A stretch of DNA of 64,000 nucleotides from Solirubrobacterales bacterium (GTDB lineage Bacteria > Actinomycetota > Thermoleophilia > Solirubrobacterales > Solirubrobacteraceae). Both the position numbers and the translations under genes were made by a program. The DNA lies in NCBI GenBank assembly GCA_947474595.1, contig CANJIV010000001.1, positions 424,990 through 488,989 of the forward strand, in the 5' to 3' direction. The notes below the pieces were generated by a model. The model was not told the origin of the DNA and did no database searches. It worked only from the letters and a program-made list of their open reading frames with translations. Below are positions 18,999-27,698 of this stretch, in pieces. The stretch's first letter is position 1. Each line of letters starts with the position of its first letter.

Positions 18999-20254
18999 AG
19001 GTCGTCGTCATTGCGTTGGGCAAGATCGGCCTGCCACTCGCGGTCCATATAGCTAAAGCTGGCCATCAAGTGATCGGCTGCGACATCAACGAAACCGTCG
19101 TGGCTCAGGTCAACGCTGGCCAGCCTCCCTTCCCAGGCGAGACAGGTCTCGAGCAGGCGCTACAAGATGTGATCGCTAACGGCAGCCTGCGCGCCCACGA
19201 CGACACCGTGGCCGCCCTCAAAGAGGGTCCCGACCTAGCGATCCTCGTACCTCCGCTGATCCTCGATGCCAACCATCAGCCAGAGTGGACGCTGCTCGAC
19301 CGAGCCTTCGAGGCAGTCGGGCGCGGCCTGCGTGCGGGAACTACCGTTAGCGTCGAGACCACGGTGCCGGTCGGGACCACACGTGAGCGTTTAGCGCCCG
19401 CCCTAGCCGCCGCCAGCGGCCTGCGCTCAGAGCGCGACTTCTTCTGCGTCTTTAGTCCCGAGCGCGTCTTCAGCGGGCGCATCTTCGCTGACCTGGCCAC
19501 CTATCCCAAGCTCGTAGGTGGTCTGAGTGCCGAAGGAGAGGCTCGCGGAGTTGATGCCTATCGCTCCTTCATCACCGCCGAGGTTCGAGCGATGGGGTCT
19601 GCCGAGGCAGCCGAAATGACAAAGCTGGCAGAGACGACCTACCGCGACGTCAACATCGCGCTGGCAAATGAGTTCGCAATCTTTGCCGCGGCGCGAGGGA
19701 TTGACGTCAACCGCGTAATAGGTGCCGCCAACAGCCAACCGTTTAGCCATATCCACCAACCTGGCATTGCTGTCGGCGGTCACTGCATTCCGGTCTACCC
19801 CCACCTCTATCTCAATCAGGACCCAACCGCCAAACTGCCGCGCTTGGCTCGTGAGGTAAACGAGACCATGCCAGCCTATGCAGTCCAACAGCTCGCCCAA
19901 ACGGTTGGGGATCTCGACGGCCGCAAGGTGCTGATTCTAGGAATCGCCTTCCGCGGCGGCGTCAAGGAGACCGCCTACTCCGGGGCCTTCGGCCTGCGTG
20001 AAGCTCTAGCTGCCAGCGGAGCAGTGGTCGTAGCCAGCGACCCCCTCTATACCGACGCCGAACTGTTAGAGCTTGGATTTACCCCGTGGCACCAAGAGCC
20101 AATCGACGCCGCCGTAGTCCAGGCCGACCACGGCGAATACCAGCAGCTAAAGCCGAGCGACCTTCCGGGAGTGCGTGGCATCGTTGACGGCCGCCGAGTG
20201 GTTGATAGCGCGCCGTTTGTGGCTGCGGGAATCTCGTTTAGAACAATCGGCTAG
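18995..20254 (+). CDS. UDP-N-acetylhexosamine 6-dehydrogenase (WbpA/WecC-like)
   Basis: 419 residues, three-domain UDP-sugar dehydrogenase. The N-terminal NAD domain reads ALGKIGLPLAVHIAKAGH, the central helix has EMTKLAETTYRDVNIALANE, and catalytic Cys264 lies in VGGHCIPVYPHL. The C-terminal UDP-binding domain contains ILGIAFRGGVKETAYS. It oxidises the C6 hydroxyl of a UDP-HexNAc to the uronic acid. Substrate (UDP-GlcNAc as in WbpA, or UDP-ManNAc as in WecC) cannot be settled by eye. The 3' end overlaps the convergent epimerase by 4 bases. Confidence 0.9.
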   Translation: MKVVVIALGKIGLPLAVHIAKAGHQVIGCDINETVVAQVNAGQPPFPGETGLEQALQDVIANGSLRAHDDTVAALKEGPDLAILVPPLILDANHQPEWTLLDRAFEAVGRGLRAGTTVSVETTVPVGTTRERLAPALAAASGLRSERDFFCVFSPERVFSGRIFADLATYPKLVGGLSAEGEARGVDAYRSFITAEVRAMGSAEAAEMTKLAETTYRDVNIALANEFAIFAAARGIDVNRVIGAANSQPFSHIHQPGIAVGGHCIPVYPHLYLNQDPTAKLPRLAREVNETMPAYAVQQLAQTVGDLDGRKVLILGIAFRGGVKETAYSGAFGLREALAASGAVVVASDPLYTDAELLELGFTPWHQEPIDAAVVQADHGEYQQLKPSDLPGVRGIVDGRRVVDSAPFVAAGISFRTIG

Positions 20255-21342
20255 GAGCCAAGAGCCGAGATGCTCGATATTGCGCTGACGACTCGCGCAG
20301 CGGCGTGACCGTCGCCGTATAACTCAGGGTGCTCGCTTGGCAGCGGGCGTTCGAGCGCCGCCAGTGCGGCATCTTTGTCGAGATCAACTAGGACATTCCA
20401 GCCCGTCTCGACGGTCTCTACCCATTCAGTGCGATCGCGCATTGTGATGGCAGGCACGGCGGCGAAGTAGGCCTCTTTCTGGGCTCCACCGGAGTCAGTC
20501 AGGACAGCGCGCGCGCTGCAAAGCAGGGTCCTAAAGTCGAGGTAGCCAAGTGGGGGGGTGATCTCAACCGTTGGCGCTGACTCCAGCGCGCCCAGCAGGC
20601 CTGCCTGCTCAAGACGTGCCCGCGTACGCGGGTGCAACGGCAGCACGACGGGCAACTCGATCGCCGTCAGCAAGTCGACCAGCAGCGCAAGGCGCTGCGG
20701 ATCGTCGACGTTGGCTGCACGGTGGGCGGTGGCCAAGACATAGCCCCCAGGCTCCACACCCCACCCTGCGAGCGCCTGAGTGCGCTCACGGGCCCGTGGT
20801 GCCATCAAGCGTGCAATGTCGGCCATAACGTCTCCAACGAGCTCTACGGTGCCTAAAACGCCCTCACGTGCGAGGTTGTCGACCGCCACCTGCGAGGGAC
20901 ACAGTAAGAGGGTCGAGAGGTGGTCGGTAACGACGCGGTTGACCTCTTCGGCCATTGTGCGGTCAAAGCTGCGCATTCCTGCTTCAACGTGGACTACCGC
21001 AATCCCAGCCTGAGCGGCCGCCAGAGCGCCTGCGAGCGTCGAGTTGGTATCGCCATAGACGAGCACTAGATCAGGCGTGATCTCGCCCACGACAAGCTCT
21101 AAGGCCGCCAGCTGTCGCGACGTCTGAGACGTATTGGTCCCGCCAGCTATCCCCAGTTCGCGATCGGGCCGTGGCAGGCCTAACTCACGGATGAATATCT
21201 CAGATAGCTCGTCGTCGTAGTGTTGGCCGGTGTGGACCAGAATCTCGCTGTGTTCGGCACGCAAGAGCTGTGAAACGGCCGCAGCCTTAATAAACTGCGG
21301 GCGGTTGCCGATGACGGTCACGATGCGCACCGTTAGCTGCAC
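20251..21342 (-). CDS. wecB: UDP-N-acetylglucosamine 2-epimerase, non-hydrolysing (WecB/WbpI-like)
   Basis: 363 residues, the usual length. Seen: VIGNRPQFIKAAAVSQ, HTGQHYDDELS, VYGDTNSTLAGALAA, HVEAGMRSFDRTMAEEVNR, and the C-terminal LTDSGGAQKEAYF. These are the UDP-binding and catalytic acid motifs of the family. The start may be GTG at 21342, overlapping the aminotransferase by 10 bases, or GTG at 21330, which gives the more typical MRIVTVIGNRP opening. It would act last in a WbpI-like role, or make UDP-ManNAc for WecC. Confidence 0.93.
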   Translation of the reverse strand: MQLTVRIVTVIGNRPQFIKAAAVSQLLRAEHSEILVHTGQHYDDELSEIFIRELGLPRPDRELGIAGGTNTSQTSRQLAALELVVGEITPDLVLVYGDTNSTLAGALAAAQAGIAVVHVEAGMRSFDRTMAEEVNRVVTDHLSTLLLCPSQVAVDNLAREGVLGTVELVGDVMADIARLMAPRARERTQALAGWGVEPGGYVLATAHRAANVDDPQRLALLVDLLTAIELPVVLPLHPRTRARLEQAGLLGALESAPTVEITPPLGYLDFRTLLCSARAVLTDSGGAQKEAYFAAVPAITMRDRTEWVETVETGWNVLVDLDKDAALAALERPLPSEHPELYGDGHAAARVVSAISSISALGS

Positions 21343-22115
21343 TCTTCTGCGAGTCGGCTCTCAATGTACGCACGCAACTTGACGCGGACATCAGCTGTGA
21401 CCTCACCCGGACTAAGTAGAACTTCCTCAACCGCCACTACCGGCTGGGCCTCGCGCAGAGTGGAGGCGAGAAAAGCCTCGTCGGCAGCGATGACGTCTTT
21501 GTGCGTGCAGGGGGCTTGGACTGCGTCGGTCAACTCAATCACCACTGCCCGCGTAATCGAGGCGAGCACGTGGTCCTCGAGAGGAGGCGTACTCACAACG
21601 CCGTCCTTTACCCAAAAAAACGAGGAGGTTGGCGCCTCAAGGATGCGTCCGTGCGGCGTGCGCAGCAACGCCTCGTCAAAGCCTCTCTCCTTCGCTAGCC
21701 GCGAGGACAACATGTTGGCGCCGTAGGAGAGTGACTTGATGTTGTCGAGAACCCTCGTGGGCGAGTAGGTCACGTAGCCGAGGCGGACTTGGTCAGCGAC
21801 CACTGGAGCGGGCTCAACAATTGCTAGGCGGTGTCCGCCCCGCGTCTGAACCAAGCGCAGAACGCCATCGCTAGGGCCAGCAGCGGCTAACAGGGCGGTA
21901 ACGTCAGCTCGTACGGCTGCGACGTCAAACTCCAAGCGTATGTTGGACGCAGAGAGCTCCATACGCTCTAAATGCTCGGCAAGAGCGAACGGCCTGCCAG
22001 CGTAGAGACGCAGTACCTCAAAGACACCATCACCGCGCAGTAAACCCTCATCGGATACAGGGATCAACGCCTGCTCGGGCGGGCCGATCACGCCATCAAG
22101 ACTTGTCAGCATCAT
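21333..22115 (-). CDS. Fold-type IV PLP aminotransferase (PabC/IlvE-like)
   Basis: About 260 residues from ATG at 22115 (or 22112). The open frame continues upstream through the tRNA-Lys gene, but that part is tRNA sequence and not protein. Seen: GDGVFEVLRLYAGRPFALAEHLERM at the N-terminus, the PLP lysine region SLSYGANMLSSRLAKERGFDEALL, and EAPTSSFFWVKDG. It could be aminodeoxychorismate lyase, D-amino-acid or branched-chain aminotransferase. It directly overlaps the epimerase and lies beside a sugar cassette with no DegT-type aminotransferase, so a role there is possible but unproven. Confidence 0.85.
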   Translation of the reverse strand: MMLTSLDGVIGPPEQALIPVSDEGLLRGDGVFEVLRLYAGRPFALAEHLERMELSASNIRLEFDVAAVRADVTALLAAAGPSDGVLRLVQTRGGHRLAIVEPAPVVADQVRLGYVTYSPTRVLDNIKSLSYGANMLSSRLAKERGFDEALLRTPHGRILEAPTSSFFWVKDGVVSTPPLEDHVLASITRAVVIELTDAVQAPCTHKDVIAADEAFLASTLREAQPVVAVEEVLLSPGEVTADVRVKLRAYIESRLAEECS

Positions 22116-22144
22116 CGGCTGCGCAAGGGTTCGTTGATCATTAA

Positions 22145-22217
<73 letters not shown>

Positions 22218-22289
22218 GGGGCGGCGGCCAATGCTAGATGATCGCCTAAGCAGCTGCTATCAAGCTGCCACGGTCGTGATCACTAAGGC

Positions 22290-23006
22290 TCAGCCGCCGG
22301 TCGTTGTCGGTACTGTCGCCGTGCCCGCCGAAGCGCTCGCTTGAACCCCTTGTGTCTTGGCCTCATCTAAGCGTTTAATGAGCGCTGCCCGCTGATCAAC
22401 AGGCGTCAGTTCGATCGCCTTTTCTCGCGCAAGCTCTGCCTTACGCGTCTGCCCAGCGGCGTAAGCGAACACTGCGAGCTGGTAGAAGGTATTGGCACTC
22501 GGGCGCGCATCAGCGACGATCTCGGCCGCTGTCGTGGCTTGTGCTGGGTTATTGAGACCAGCTGGGCCAAAGGCCTGAACCATCAGGCTCGCGAGGTTAG
22601 CGTCGGGCTTTGGGGGATTAAGAGCAAGGTAGGACGTCCATGCGGCAGCGACCGTCGCCAGTTGAGCCTGGCCCTTGGCGGTGAACTGACCGGTGTTCTG
22701 GTCGTAGTTGTCTCCCTGCCCAGCTATCTGGTAGCGCACGCGGGAGAGCTCGGCCCATGCCGTGGCGTTCTGAGGGTTGAGCTTGACCTGCTTCGCGTAA
22801 GCCTGCTCCCGCTTTGTGAATGCGTCACTGGCGCCTCCGTTTGAGCCGCCATCGCCACTACTAATCCCGATCGCGTCGAGCAGCCCACCTGAAACGGCTC
22901 CTCCGATACCAAATAGGAGCAGTCCACCGACCATCAGCACGGCCAGGCCGATATAGATCACCTGCACGGTGCGGCGGCGGCCGCGGCCTCTAAGGTCGAA
23001 GAGCAT
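22290..23006 (-). CDS. Membrane-anchored TPR-like protein
   Basis: 238 residues. A basic N-terminus (RGRGRRR) is followed by one membrane segment (about 15-42), a Gly/Ser-rich linker, and helical repeats with TPR character: a first unit near LNPQNATAWAELSRVRYQIAG, and a last unit near NTFYQLAVFAYAAGQTRKAE. The end is Ala/Thr-rich. The start overlaps the tatC stop (TGATG), so it is translated with the Tat genes. An extracytoplasmic scaffolding role is an inference. No catalytic motif was seen. Confidence 0.75.
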   Translation of the reverse strand: MLFDLRGRGRRRTVQVIYIGLAVLMVGGLLLFGIGGAVSGGLLDAIGISSGDGGSNGGASDAFTKREQAYAKQVKLNPQNATAWAELSRVRYQIAGQGDNYDQNTGQFTAKGQAQLATVAAAWTSYLALNPPKPDANLASLMVQAFGPAGLNNPAQATTAAEIVADARPSANTFYQLAVFAYAAGQTRKAELAREKAIELTPVDQRAALIKRLDEAKTQGVQASASAGTATVPTTTGG

Positions 23007-24058
23007 CAGTCGTCTCTATCCGGTTCAGTTGGTGGGTTAGTGAGTTTAGGGTCGGGTTCGTCGTCTGCGGCATCTGCGCTGACCGCCACCGCCTCAGTCT
23101 CAGGCACTGTCGACGAACGGCGGTCTAGGAGCGAGGCCAAGATGATACTTGCCTCGAAGAGAACGATCAGTGGCAGCATCGCCATCAGCATCGTCACCGG
23201 ATCAGTGCCGGGCAAAAGCATCGCTACAACAGCGATGATCAAGATCGCGTAGCGGCGGTTCTTTCGCAGCTGGCGAGGCGTGACAATCCCAGCCTTCGTC
23301 GCAGCAAGAATCCCCACCGGTATCTGGAACAAGATTCCCATTCCCAAGAGGGCTAGAAGGACAAACCGGTAGTAGTCCTTAGCCTGAACGAGGATGTCGA
23401 AAGACTGATCGTTGAAGCTCTGGAGAAACTTGACCGCCGGTGGCACGACAACGTAATAGCCAAACACCACACCGGATATGAACAGGAGCGGCACCATCAG
23501 GAGCAGCGGTAGTGCGACCTTGCGTTCCTTTGGCGTGAAGGCCGGCAAAATAAATGCGTAGAGCTGAAAGAGGATTATCGGGAGCGAGAAGATCAACGCG
23601 AACCAAGCCGACACTGTCAGCGTTGTCGTAAATGGCTCCCCGACTGCGAGCGTCACAGGCTGACGTTTGGGGGTCTCCTTGGGCAGTAGCGCGATCGCCT
23701 CTCCTTGGGCCTTGATCGAACGCAGAAGCGCCGTGCGCGCGGCCGGAGTTAGGTCAGGGATCGAGCGTGCGAGTTGATCGAGTGCCTGCTGCTCACGGAT
23801 TAGCGCCGTACGCAATGCCACCTGGAAGCGTGCCTGCTGTTCTAGGCGGCCACCGCTGTCCTTGGTGCCAGAGGTCGCAGTGCTCTCTTGAAGGGGCTTA
23901 TTGAGAATATTGAGCAGAGCATCGCCCTGCCAGAGGCAGAGCCCAAAGGCGACAACGAAAGCGATGATGCAGATGATTAGGCGCGAGCGCAGCTCATCGA
24001 GATGGCCGACGAGACTCAGTCGCTCCTCATGAGCGATCGGTTTGATCGCGCTCGGCAT
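23006..24058 (-). CDS. tatC: Sec-independent protein translocase TatC with enlarged first periplasmic loop
   Basis: 350 residues; six membrane segments. The N-terminal LVGHLDELRSRLI matches the conserved signal-peptide-binding region, and FTPKERKVALPLL with the following VFGYYVVVPPAVKFL are typical. The first extracytoplasmic loop, about residues 60-135, is much longer than in E. coli TatC. It is rich in Gln/Arg/Leu/Ala and probably helical. The C-terminal tail is charged and disordered. TatA lies 9 bases upstream. The Rieske gene in this window carries a twin-arginine-like signal and is a likely client. Confidence 0.93.
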   Translation of the reverse strand: MPSAIKPIAHEERLSLVGHLDELRSRLIICIIAFVVAFGLCLWQGDALLNILNKPLQESTATSGTKDSGGRLEQQARFQVALRTALIREQQALDQLARSIPDLTPAARTALLRSIKAQGEAIALLPKETPKRQPVTLAVGEPFTTTLTVSAWFALIFSLPIILFQLYAFILPAFTPKERKVALPLLLMVPLLFISGVVFGYYVVVPPAVKFLQSFNDQSFDILVQAKDYYRFVLLALLGMGILFQIPVGILAATKAGIVTPRQLRKNRRYAILIIAVVAMLLPGTDPVTMLMAMLPLIVLFEASIILASLLDRRSSTVPETEAVAVSADAADDEPDPKLTNPPTEPDRDD

Positions 24059-24067
24059 AACGGAGAG

Positions 24068-24379
24068 CTACTGCTGCTGGTCCCGACGGCCAGAGATCTG
24101 CTCTTCGGCCTCCTTGGTGGAGTCCGAAGTGGTCACGACGGCCTCTGGGACAGCCGCCTCCAGCGCGGGAGCCGACGACTCGAGCGACGAAGAGCCCTCG
24201 ACCTTGTCATGGTCGTCTGAAGCCTCCTTCTTATCGCTGTCCTTGCCCGAAATCGAGTCCTTGAACTCGCGCATCCCAGAGCCGATCTGCTTGCCAAGTC
24301 CGGGCAGCCGCTTAGGCCCGAAGATCAACAACAAGATAATCAACACAACGGCAATCTCAAGAGGCCCAATGTTCGGCAA
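24068..24379 (-). CDS. tatA: Twin-arginine translocase subunit TatA
   Basis: About 103 residues. A short N-terminus (PNIGPLEIAVVLIILLLIF) is followed by the FGPKRLPGLGKQIG hinge, an amphipathic helix (SGMREFKDSISG) and a long acidic/Ser-rich tail. The frame also allows TTG at 24394, but TTG at 24379 has GGAG nine bases upstream and gives the more typical N-terminus. TatA oligomers form the transport path for folded proteins. No tatB was seen, so a TatA/TatC-only system is possible. Confidence 0.9.
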   Translation of the reverse strand: MPNIGPLEIAVVLIILLLIFGPKRLPGLGKQIGSGMREFKDSISGKDSDKKEASDDHDKVEGSSSLESSAPALEAAVPEAVVTTSDSTKEAEEQISGRRDQQQ

Positions 24380-24451
24380 GACGGTTAGCTCCAATTCGGG
24401 AGTAGCAAGCCTAGCGCGTCAAGGCGAGCGTGACTGTCGATCGGCGTGGGC

Positions 24452-25423
24452 CTATGCGTATCGCTCAACAACGCCATCGGCGATCAGCTCCAGTGCGCGG
24501 CGCTGACGGTGGGGCAAGACCGGGAGGCCAGCCTTAGCTTCGGCGACGACCTTTAGGGCCCTCATCCTCGCCTCACCCAAGACCCCAGTAGCCTCAATCT
24601 GATCGCAGAGCTGTTCTGCAGCCTGCGGCGTGGTGATCGTTCGCATATCGAGCGCGGCGATATCGGGACTGCGCTCACGGGCGAGGATCAGCGGCAACGT
24701 CACCGTGCCGTCAAGTAGGTCTGTGCCCCGGTCTTTGCCAGTGCGGGCGACCGGCCCGGAGACGTCTAAAACATCGTCGAGGAGTTGGAATGCCAACCCG
24801 ATACGGCGCCCGAAGGCGGCCAGACCGGCGGGCGACTCTCCTCCCTCTAGCGCTCCCAACTCGCATGCGGCCTGAAAGAGAGTTGCGGTCTTTAGCTCGC
24901 AGCGGTGCAGGTAGCGCTCGATGGTGACCGTTGAAGACCAAGCGTCGCCGCGTTGGAGCAGTTCGCCACGCGCGAGGGCTGAACTCGCTTGGGAGAGCAC
25001 CTTTATCTCCTCTGGCCGACCGTTCGCGGCGAGTTCAGCGAATGCGCGCGAGAAGAGCAGATCTCCAGTCGCGGTAGCCATCTCGCGACCGGCGGTGGCC
25101 ATCACCGTCGGGCGACCGCGGCGAAGTGGTGCGCGATCTAAAACATCGTCGTGTACGAGCGTCGCGCTATGTACTAGCTCGACGGCCACAGCGGCCCGCA
25201 GGACTCCCGCCTCGTTGGCTTCAGTGGGCGCGCCCGCGGCGACGAACACTAAGAGCGGGCGCAGCCGCTTTCCTCCCGCTGCGATCGTCTCGCTCGCGTG
25301 GCGAGCGAGCACCGCGCCATGCCCTATCGCCAGCTGCGCGAGGCGCTCCTCAAGACGCTTCATCAGCGCGGGCAGGTATGAGCCCGCGGCTTCAATCACG
25401 GCCGCGACGTCAGCCGTTGCCAT
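24452..25423 (-). CDS. Polyprenyl diphosphate synthase
   Basis: 323 residues from ATG at 25423; the frame extends upstream into the methyltransferase, but that extension is not family-like. Both aspartate-rich motifs are present, DDVLD at 92-96 and DDVLD at 216-220, together with GGKRLRPLL. It elongates allylic diphosphates with IPP, probably for the menaquinone side chain given that ubiE/menG overlaps it by one base (TAATG). Chain length cannot be read with confidence; heptaprenyl- or octaprenyl-type enzymes are likely. Confidence 0.92.
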   Translation of the reverse strand: MATADVAAVIEAAGSYLPALMKRLEERLAQLAIGHGAVLARHASETIAAGGKRLRPLLVFVAAGAPTEANEAGVLRAAVAVELVHSATLVHDDVLDRAPLRRGRPTVMATAGREMATATGDLLFSRAFAELAANGRPEEIKVLSQASSALARGELLQRGDAWSSTVTIERYLHRCELKTATLFQAACELGALEGGESPAGLAAFGRRIGLAFQLLDDVLDVSGPVARTGKDRGTDLLDGTVTLPLILARERSPDIAALDMRTITTPQAAEQLCDQIEATGVLGEARMRALKVVAEAKAGLPVLPHRQRRALELIADGVVERYA

Positions 25424-26172
25424 TAGCGCACCTCGCCAACGTGGATCGCGATGATCCCTCCGGCGGTGAGTACCCAATGTATGTGCTGGAGCCCACTGTC
25501 CTCCATCACCGTTGCCAGCTGCGCAGGTCCGGGGAAGCGCTTGACTGAGTTCGGCAGGTATGAGTAGGCATCGGGGTCGCCAGCGACCTTCCCTAACCCC
25601 GGCACAATCCGATCAAACCAGAGCCGGTAGAAGGTTGATAGGGGCCTCTTTGTCGGAGTCGTGATCTCAAGGATCACAACACGGCCGCCCGGCTTCACCA
25701 CGCGTGCCATCTCTGTAATGCCTTTGCCCAACTCCGAGAAGTTGCGCGCGCCAAAACCAACCGTAGCGGCATCGAAGACGTCGTCAGGGTAAGGGAGATC
25801 TAGAGCGTTGCCAGACTCGAAAGCGACCGTTGCGCCATCGCGGTCGCCGGCCTTAGCGCGAGCGAGATCGAGCATCTTCTCTGAAAAGTCTGATCCGATT
25901 ACCTCGCCCTCGACACCGACTCGCTTGGCGAGCTCAAAGGCCATGTCACCAGTTCCAGTGGCGACGTCCAATACCCGAGCACCACTGCCGACCGCGGCGA
26001 GATCTACCGCGCGACGGCGCCAGTGATGGTGAAGGCCGGCGGTCATAACGCCATTCATTCGGTCATAGACACCGGAGATGCGATCGAACATCGCTCGCAC
26101 CTGTGGCTCCTCCATCGTGCCTGAGCCAGCCGAGCCTGGCGTAGGCTTGCCATCAGCGGTGGCTGGGGTCAC
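25423..26172 (-). CDS. menG: Demethylmenaquinone methyltransferase
   Basis: 249 residues, class I SAM methyltransferase of the UbiE/MenG family. Seen: MFDRISGVYDRMNGVM, the SAM loop VLDVATGTGDMAFELA, GSDFSEKMLDLAR, and the diagnostic GFGARNF and KPGGRVVILEIT segments. It would methylate demethylmenaquinone. Start GTG at 26172 is used; ATG at 26115 is possible. It lies 13 bases after the cytochrome subunit gene and ahead of the polyprenyl synthase, a menaquinone and respiration unit. Confidence 0.94.
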   Translation of the reverse strand: MTPATADGKPTPGSAGSGTMEEPQVRAMFDRISGVYDRMNGVMTAGLHHHWRRRAVDLAAVGSGARVLDVATGTGDMAFELAKRVGVEGEVIGSDFSEKMLDLARAKAGDRDGATVAFESGNALDLPYPDDVFDAATVGFGARNFSELGKGITEMARVVKPGGRVVILEITTPTKRPLSTFYRLWFDRIVPGLGKVAGDPDAYSYLPNSVKRFPGPAQLATVMEDSGLQHIHWVLTAGGIIAIHVGEVR

Positions 26173-26185
26173 CGAGCTAACCGAC

Positions 26186-26887
26186 CTATTTAAGTTGAGC
26201 TAAGAAGTTGACTAGCTCGTTGAACTTCTCTGGCGGGAGGTCCTTGTAGGAAGGCATCGGCGAAGTTGGATTGATCAATGTCCGAGCGATCGCTTGCTTG
26301 GGCAATCGCGCACCAATGTGGCTCAAATTAGGACCTGGGCCGGAGTTACCGTTCTCGCCGAACTTATGGCAGGCCAGACAGCCCGACTGGGCTGCGACGA
26401 GTGCACCGGCCTCATAGCGCGCGGGAGTCTTGAGCTCAATCTGAGTCGGGGACCCGGCCGAGGCGCCGAGGTAAGTTAGGTACGCAATCGCTGCGATCGT
26501 CAGGATGCCTGCTGTTGTTGCGATCGGCCGACGCAGAGGGCGACGCTCTGGATTGCGGTCATAGAACGGCAAGAGAAAGAGCAAAATCAGGCAGATCGTC
26601 GGGATCCCGATCGTGGCCAGCGGAGTGAAGTTGGCCGGCTTGATAACACGCAGCAGTTCGAAGAGGAAGAAGAAGTACCACTCTGGCCGCGGCACATAGG
26701 TGGTTGTCGTCGGATCGGCCTTTGGACCGAGCTCTGCGCCGAACGTCAACGACATCAGGATGATCGCGATCATCACAACGCAGGCCATCGCCGCGTCCTT
26801 GCCTACCGCGTAGGGAAAGAACGGCTTGCCCTTGTTCTTAAGGATGCTGTACTTGCGGAGGTACTCCTCCTTCTCGCGACGGTTCAT
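26186..26887 (-). CDS. qcrC: Cytochrome b C-terminal (subunit IV-like) domain fused to a cytochrome c
   Basis: 233 residues. Residues about 25-140 hold three membrane segments with the quinol-site PEWY motif (68-71, in PRPEWYFFFLFELLR), as in b6f subunit IV. A class I cytochrome c domain follows with CLACH (170-174) binding heme c and Met211 (SPMPSYKD) as likely sixth ligand. This subunit-IV/cytochrome-c fusion is the arrangement known from Bacillus QcrC. Typical actinobacteria have a full-length cytochrome b and a separate diheme c. It works with the two genes upstream as a menaquinol:cytochrome c reductase. Confidence 0.92.
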   Translation of the reverse strand: MNRREKEEYLRKYSILKNKGKPFFPYAVGKDAAMACVVMIAIILMSLTFGAELGPKADPTTTTYVPRPEWYFFFLFELLRVIKPANFTPLATIGIPTICLILLFLLPFYDRNPERRPLRRPIATTAGILTIAAIAYLTYLGASAGSPTQIELKTPARYEAGALVAAQSGCLACHKFGENGNSGPGPNLSHIGARLPKQAIARTLINPTSPMPSYKDLPPEKFNELVNFLAQLK

Positions 26888-26894
26888 GAGTGCC

Positions 26895-27698
26895 TTAGAC
26901 CTCGTCAGTCGCGAGCTCGTCGCTCGTCTCGGCCTTAATCCACGGAGGTGCGGTGGTACCTAGTCGTGCCACTAGGTAGAGATGGGCACCCATCAATGCC
27001 GCGATCGCGCCCGGCACTAGCAGCATGTGGATCGCGTAGAAACGCGAGAGCGTCGTTGCCCCAAACTCCGGGCCCGCCCGCAGGAAGTCAGATAGATAGG
27101 GACCGACTATCGGTCCGGTGCCGTTGATGTTGACGCCGACGATCGTGGCCCAGTAGGAGCGCTGATCGAAGGGCAGGAGGTAACCAGTGAACGACATCGT
27201 CATCGTCAGCACAAGCAGAACAACGCCGATAACCCAGTTGAGCTCGCGCGGATACTTGTAGGCGCCGAAGAAGAAGGTGCGGGCCATGTGGACGAAGATG
27301 AGGATGACCATGACCGTCGAGCCCCACTTGTGCATCCCACGCACAAACTCGCCGAGAAAAGCCTCGTTAGTTATATAGCGCGTCGACTCATAGGCCTGAG
27401 TGGCAGAAGGCGTGTAGTACATCGCCAAGAAGACGCCGGTAACGGCCTGGGAGAGGAAGGCGAACATCGTTGCCGAGCCGAGCGTGTAGAACCAGTTGGT
27501 GCCTTTGGGCACCTTGCGGAACATCATCCACCGCAAGCCACCTGAAAGCGACGTGCGCTCGTCGATCCAGTCGACCGCGCTGACGCCGGCTTCGACTCCA
27601 TGATCGAGGGCCGACTTCTTGCCGTCACCTTCTCCGGCTCGTTGCGGAGCCGACTTGAGCTGATCGGGAATCGGGGGGGCTGGCAGTCGAGGGCTCAT
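26895..27698 (-). CDS. qcrB: Cytochrome b6-like subunit (N-terminal half of cytochrome b)
   Basis: 267 residues with about 50 extra N-terminal residues, then four membrane segments. The four heme b ligand histidines are in MHKWG, VHMAR, IHMLL and AHLYL. In b6f and Bacillus QcrB a Cys in YCLGG binds an extra heme; the equivalent here is Thr72 (YTLGS), so that covalent heme is not expected. The stop is 7 bases before the fused cytochrome subunit, and the start overlaps the Rieske stop by 4 bases. Confidence 0.94.
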   Translation of the reverse strand: MSPRLPAPPIPDQLKSAPQRAGEGDGKKSALDHGVEAGVSAVDWIDERTSLSGGLRWMMFRKVPKGTNWFYTLGSATMFAFLSQAVTGVFLAMYYTPSATQAYESTRYITNEAFLGEFVRGMHKWGSTVMVILIFVHMARTFFFGAYKYPRELNWVIGVVLLVLTMTMSFTGYLLPFDQRSYWATIVGVNINGTGPIVGPYLSDFLRAGPEFGATTLSRFYAIHMLLVPGAIAALMGAHLYLVARLGTTAPPWIKAETSDELATDEV

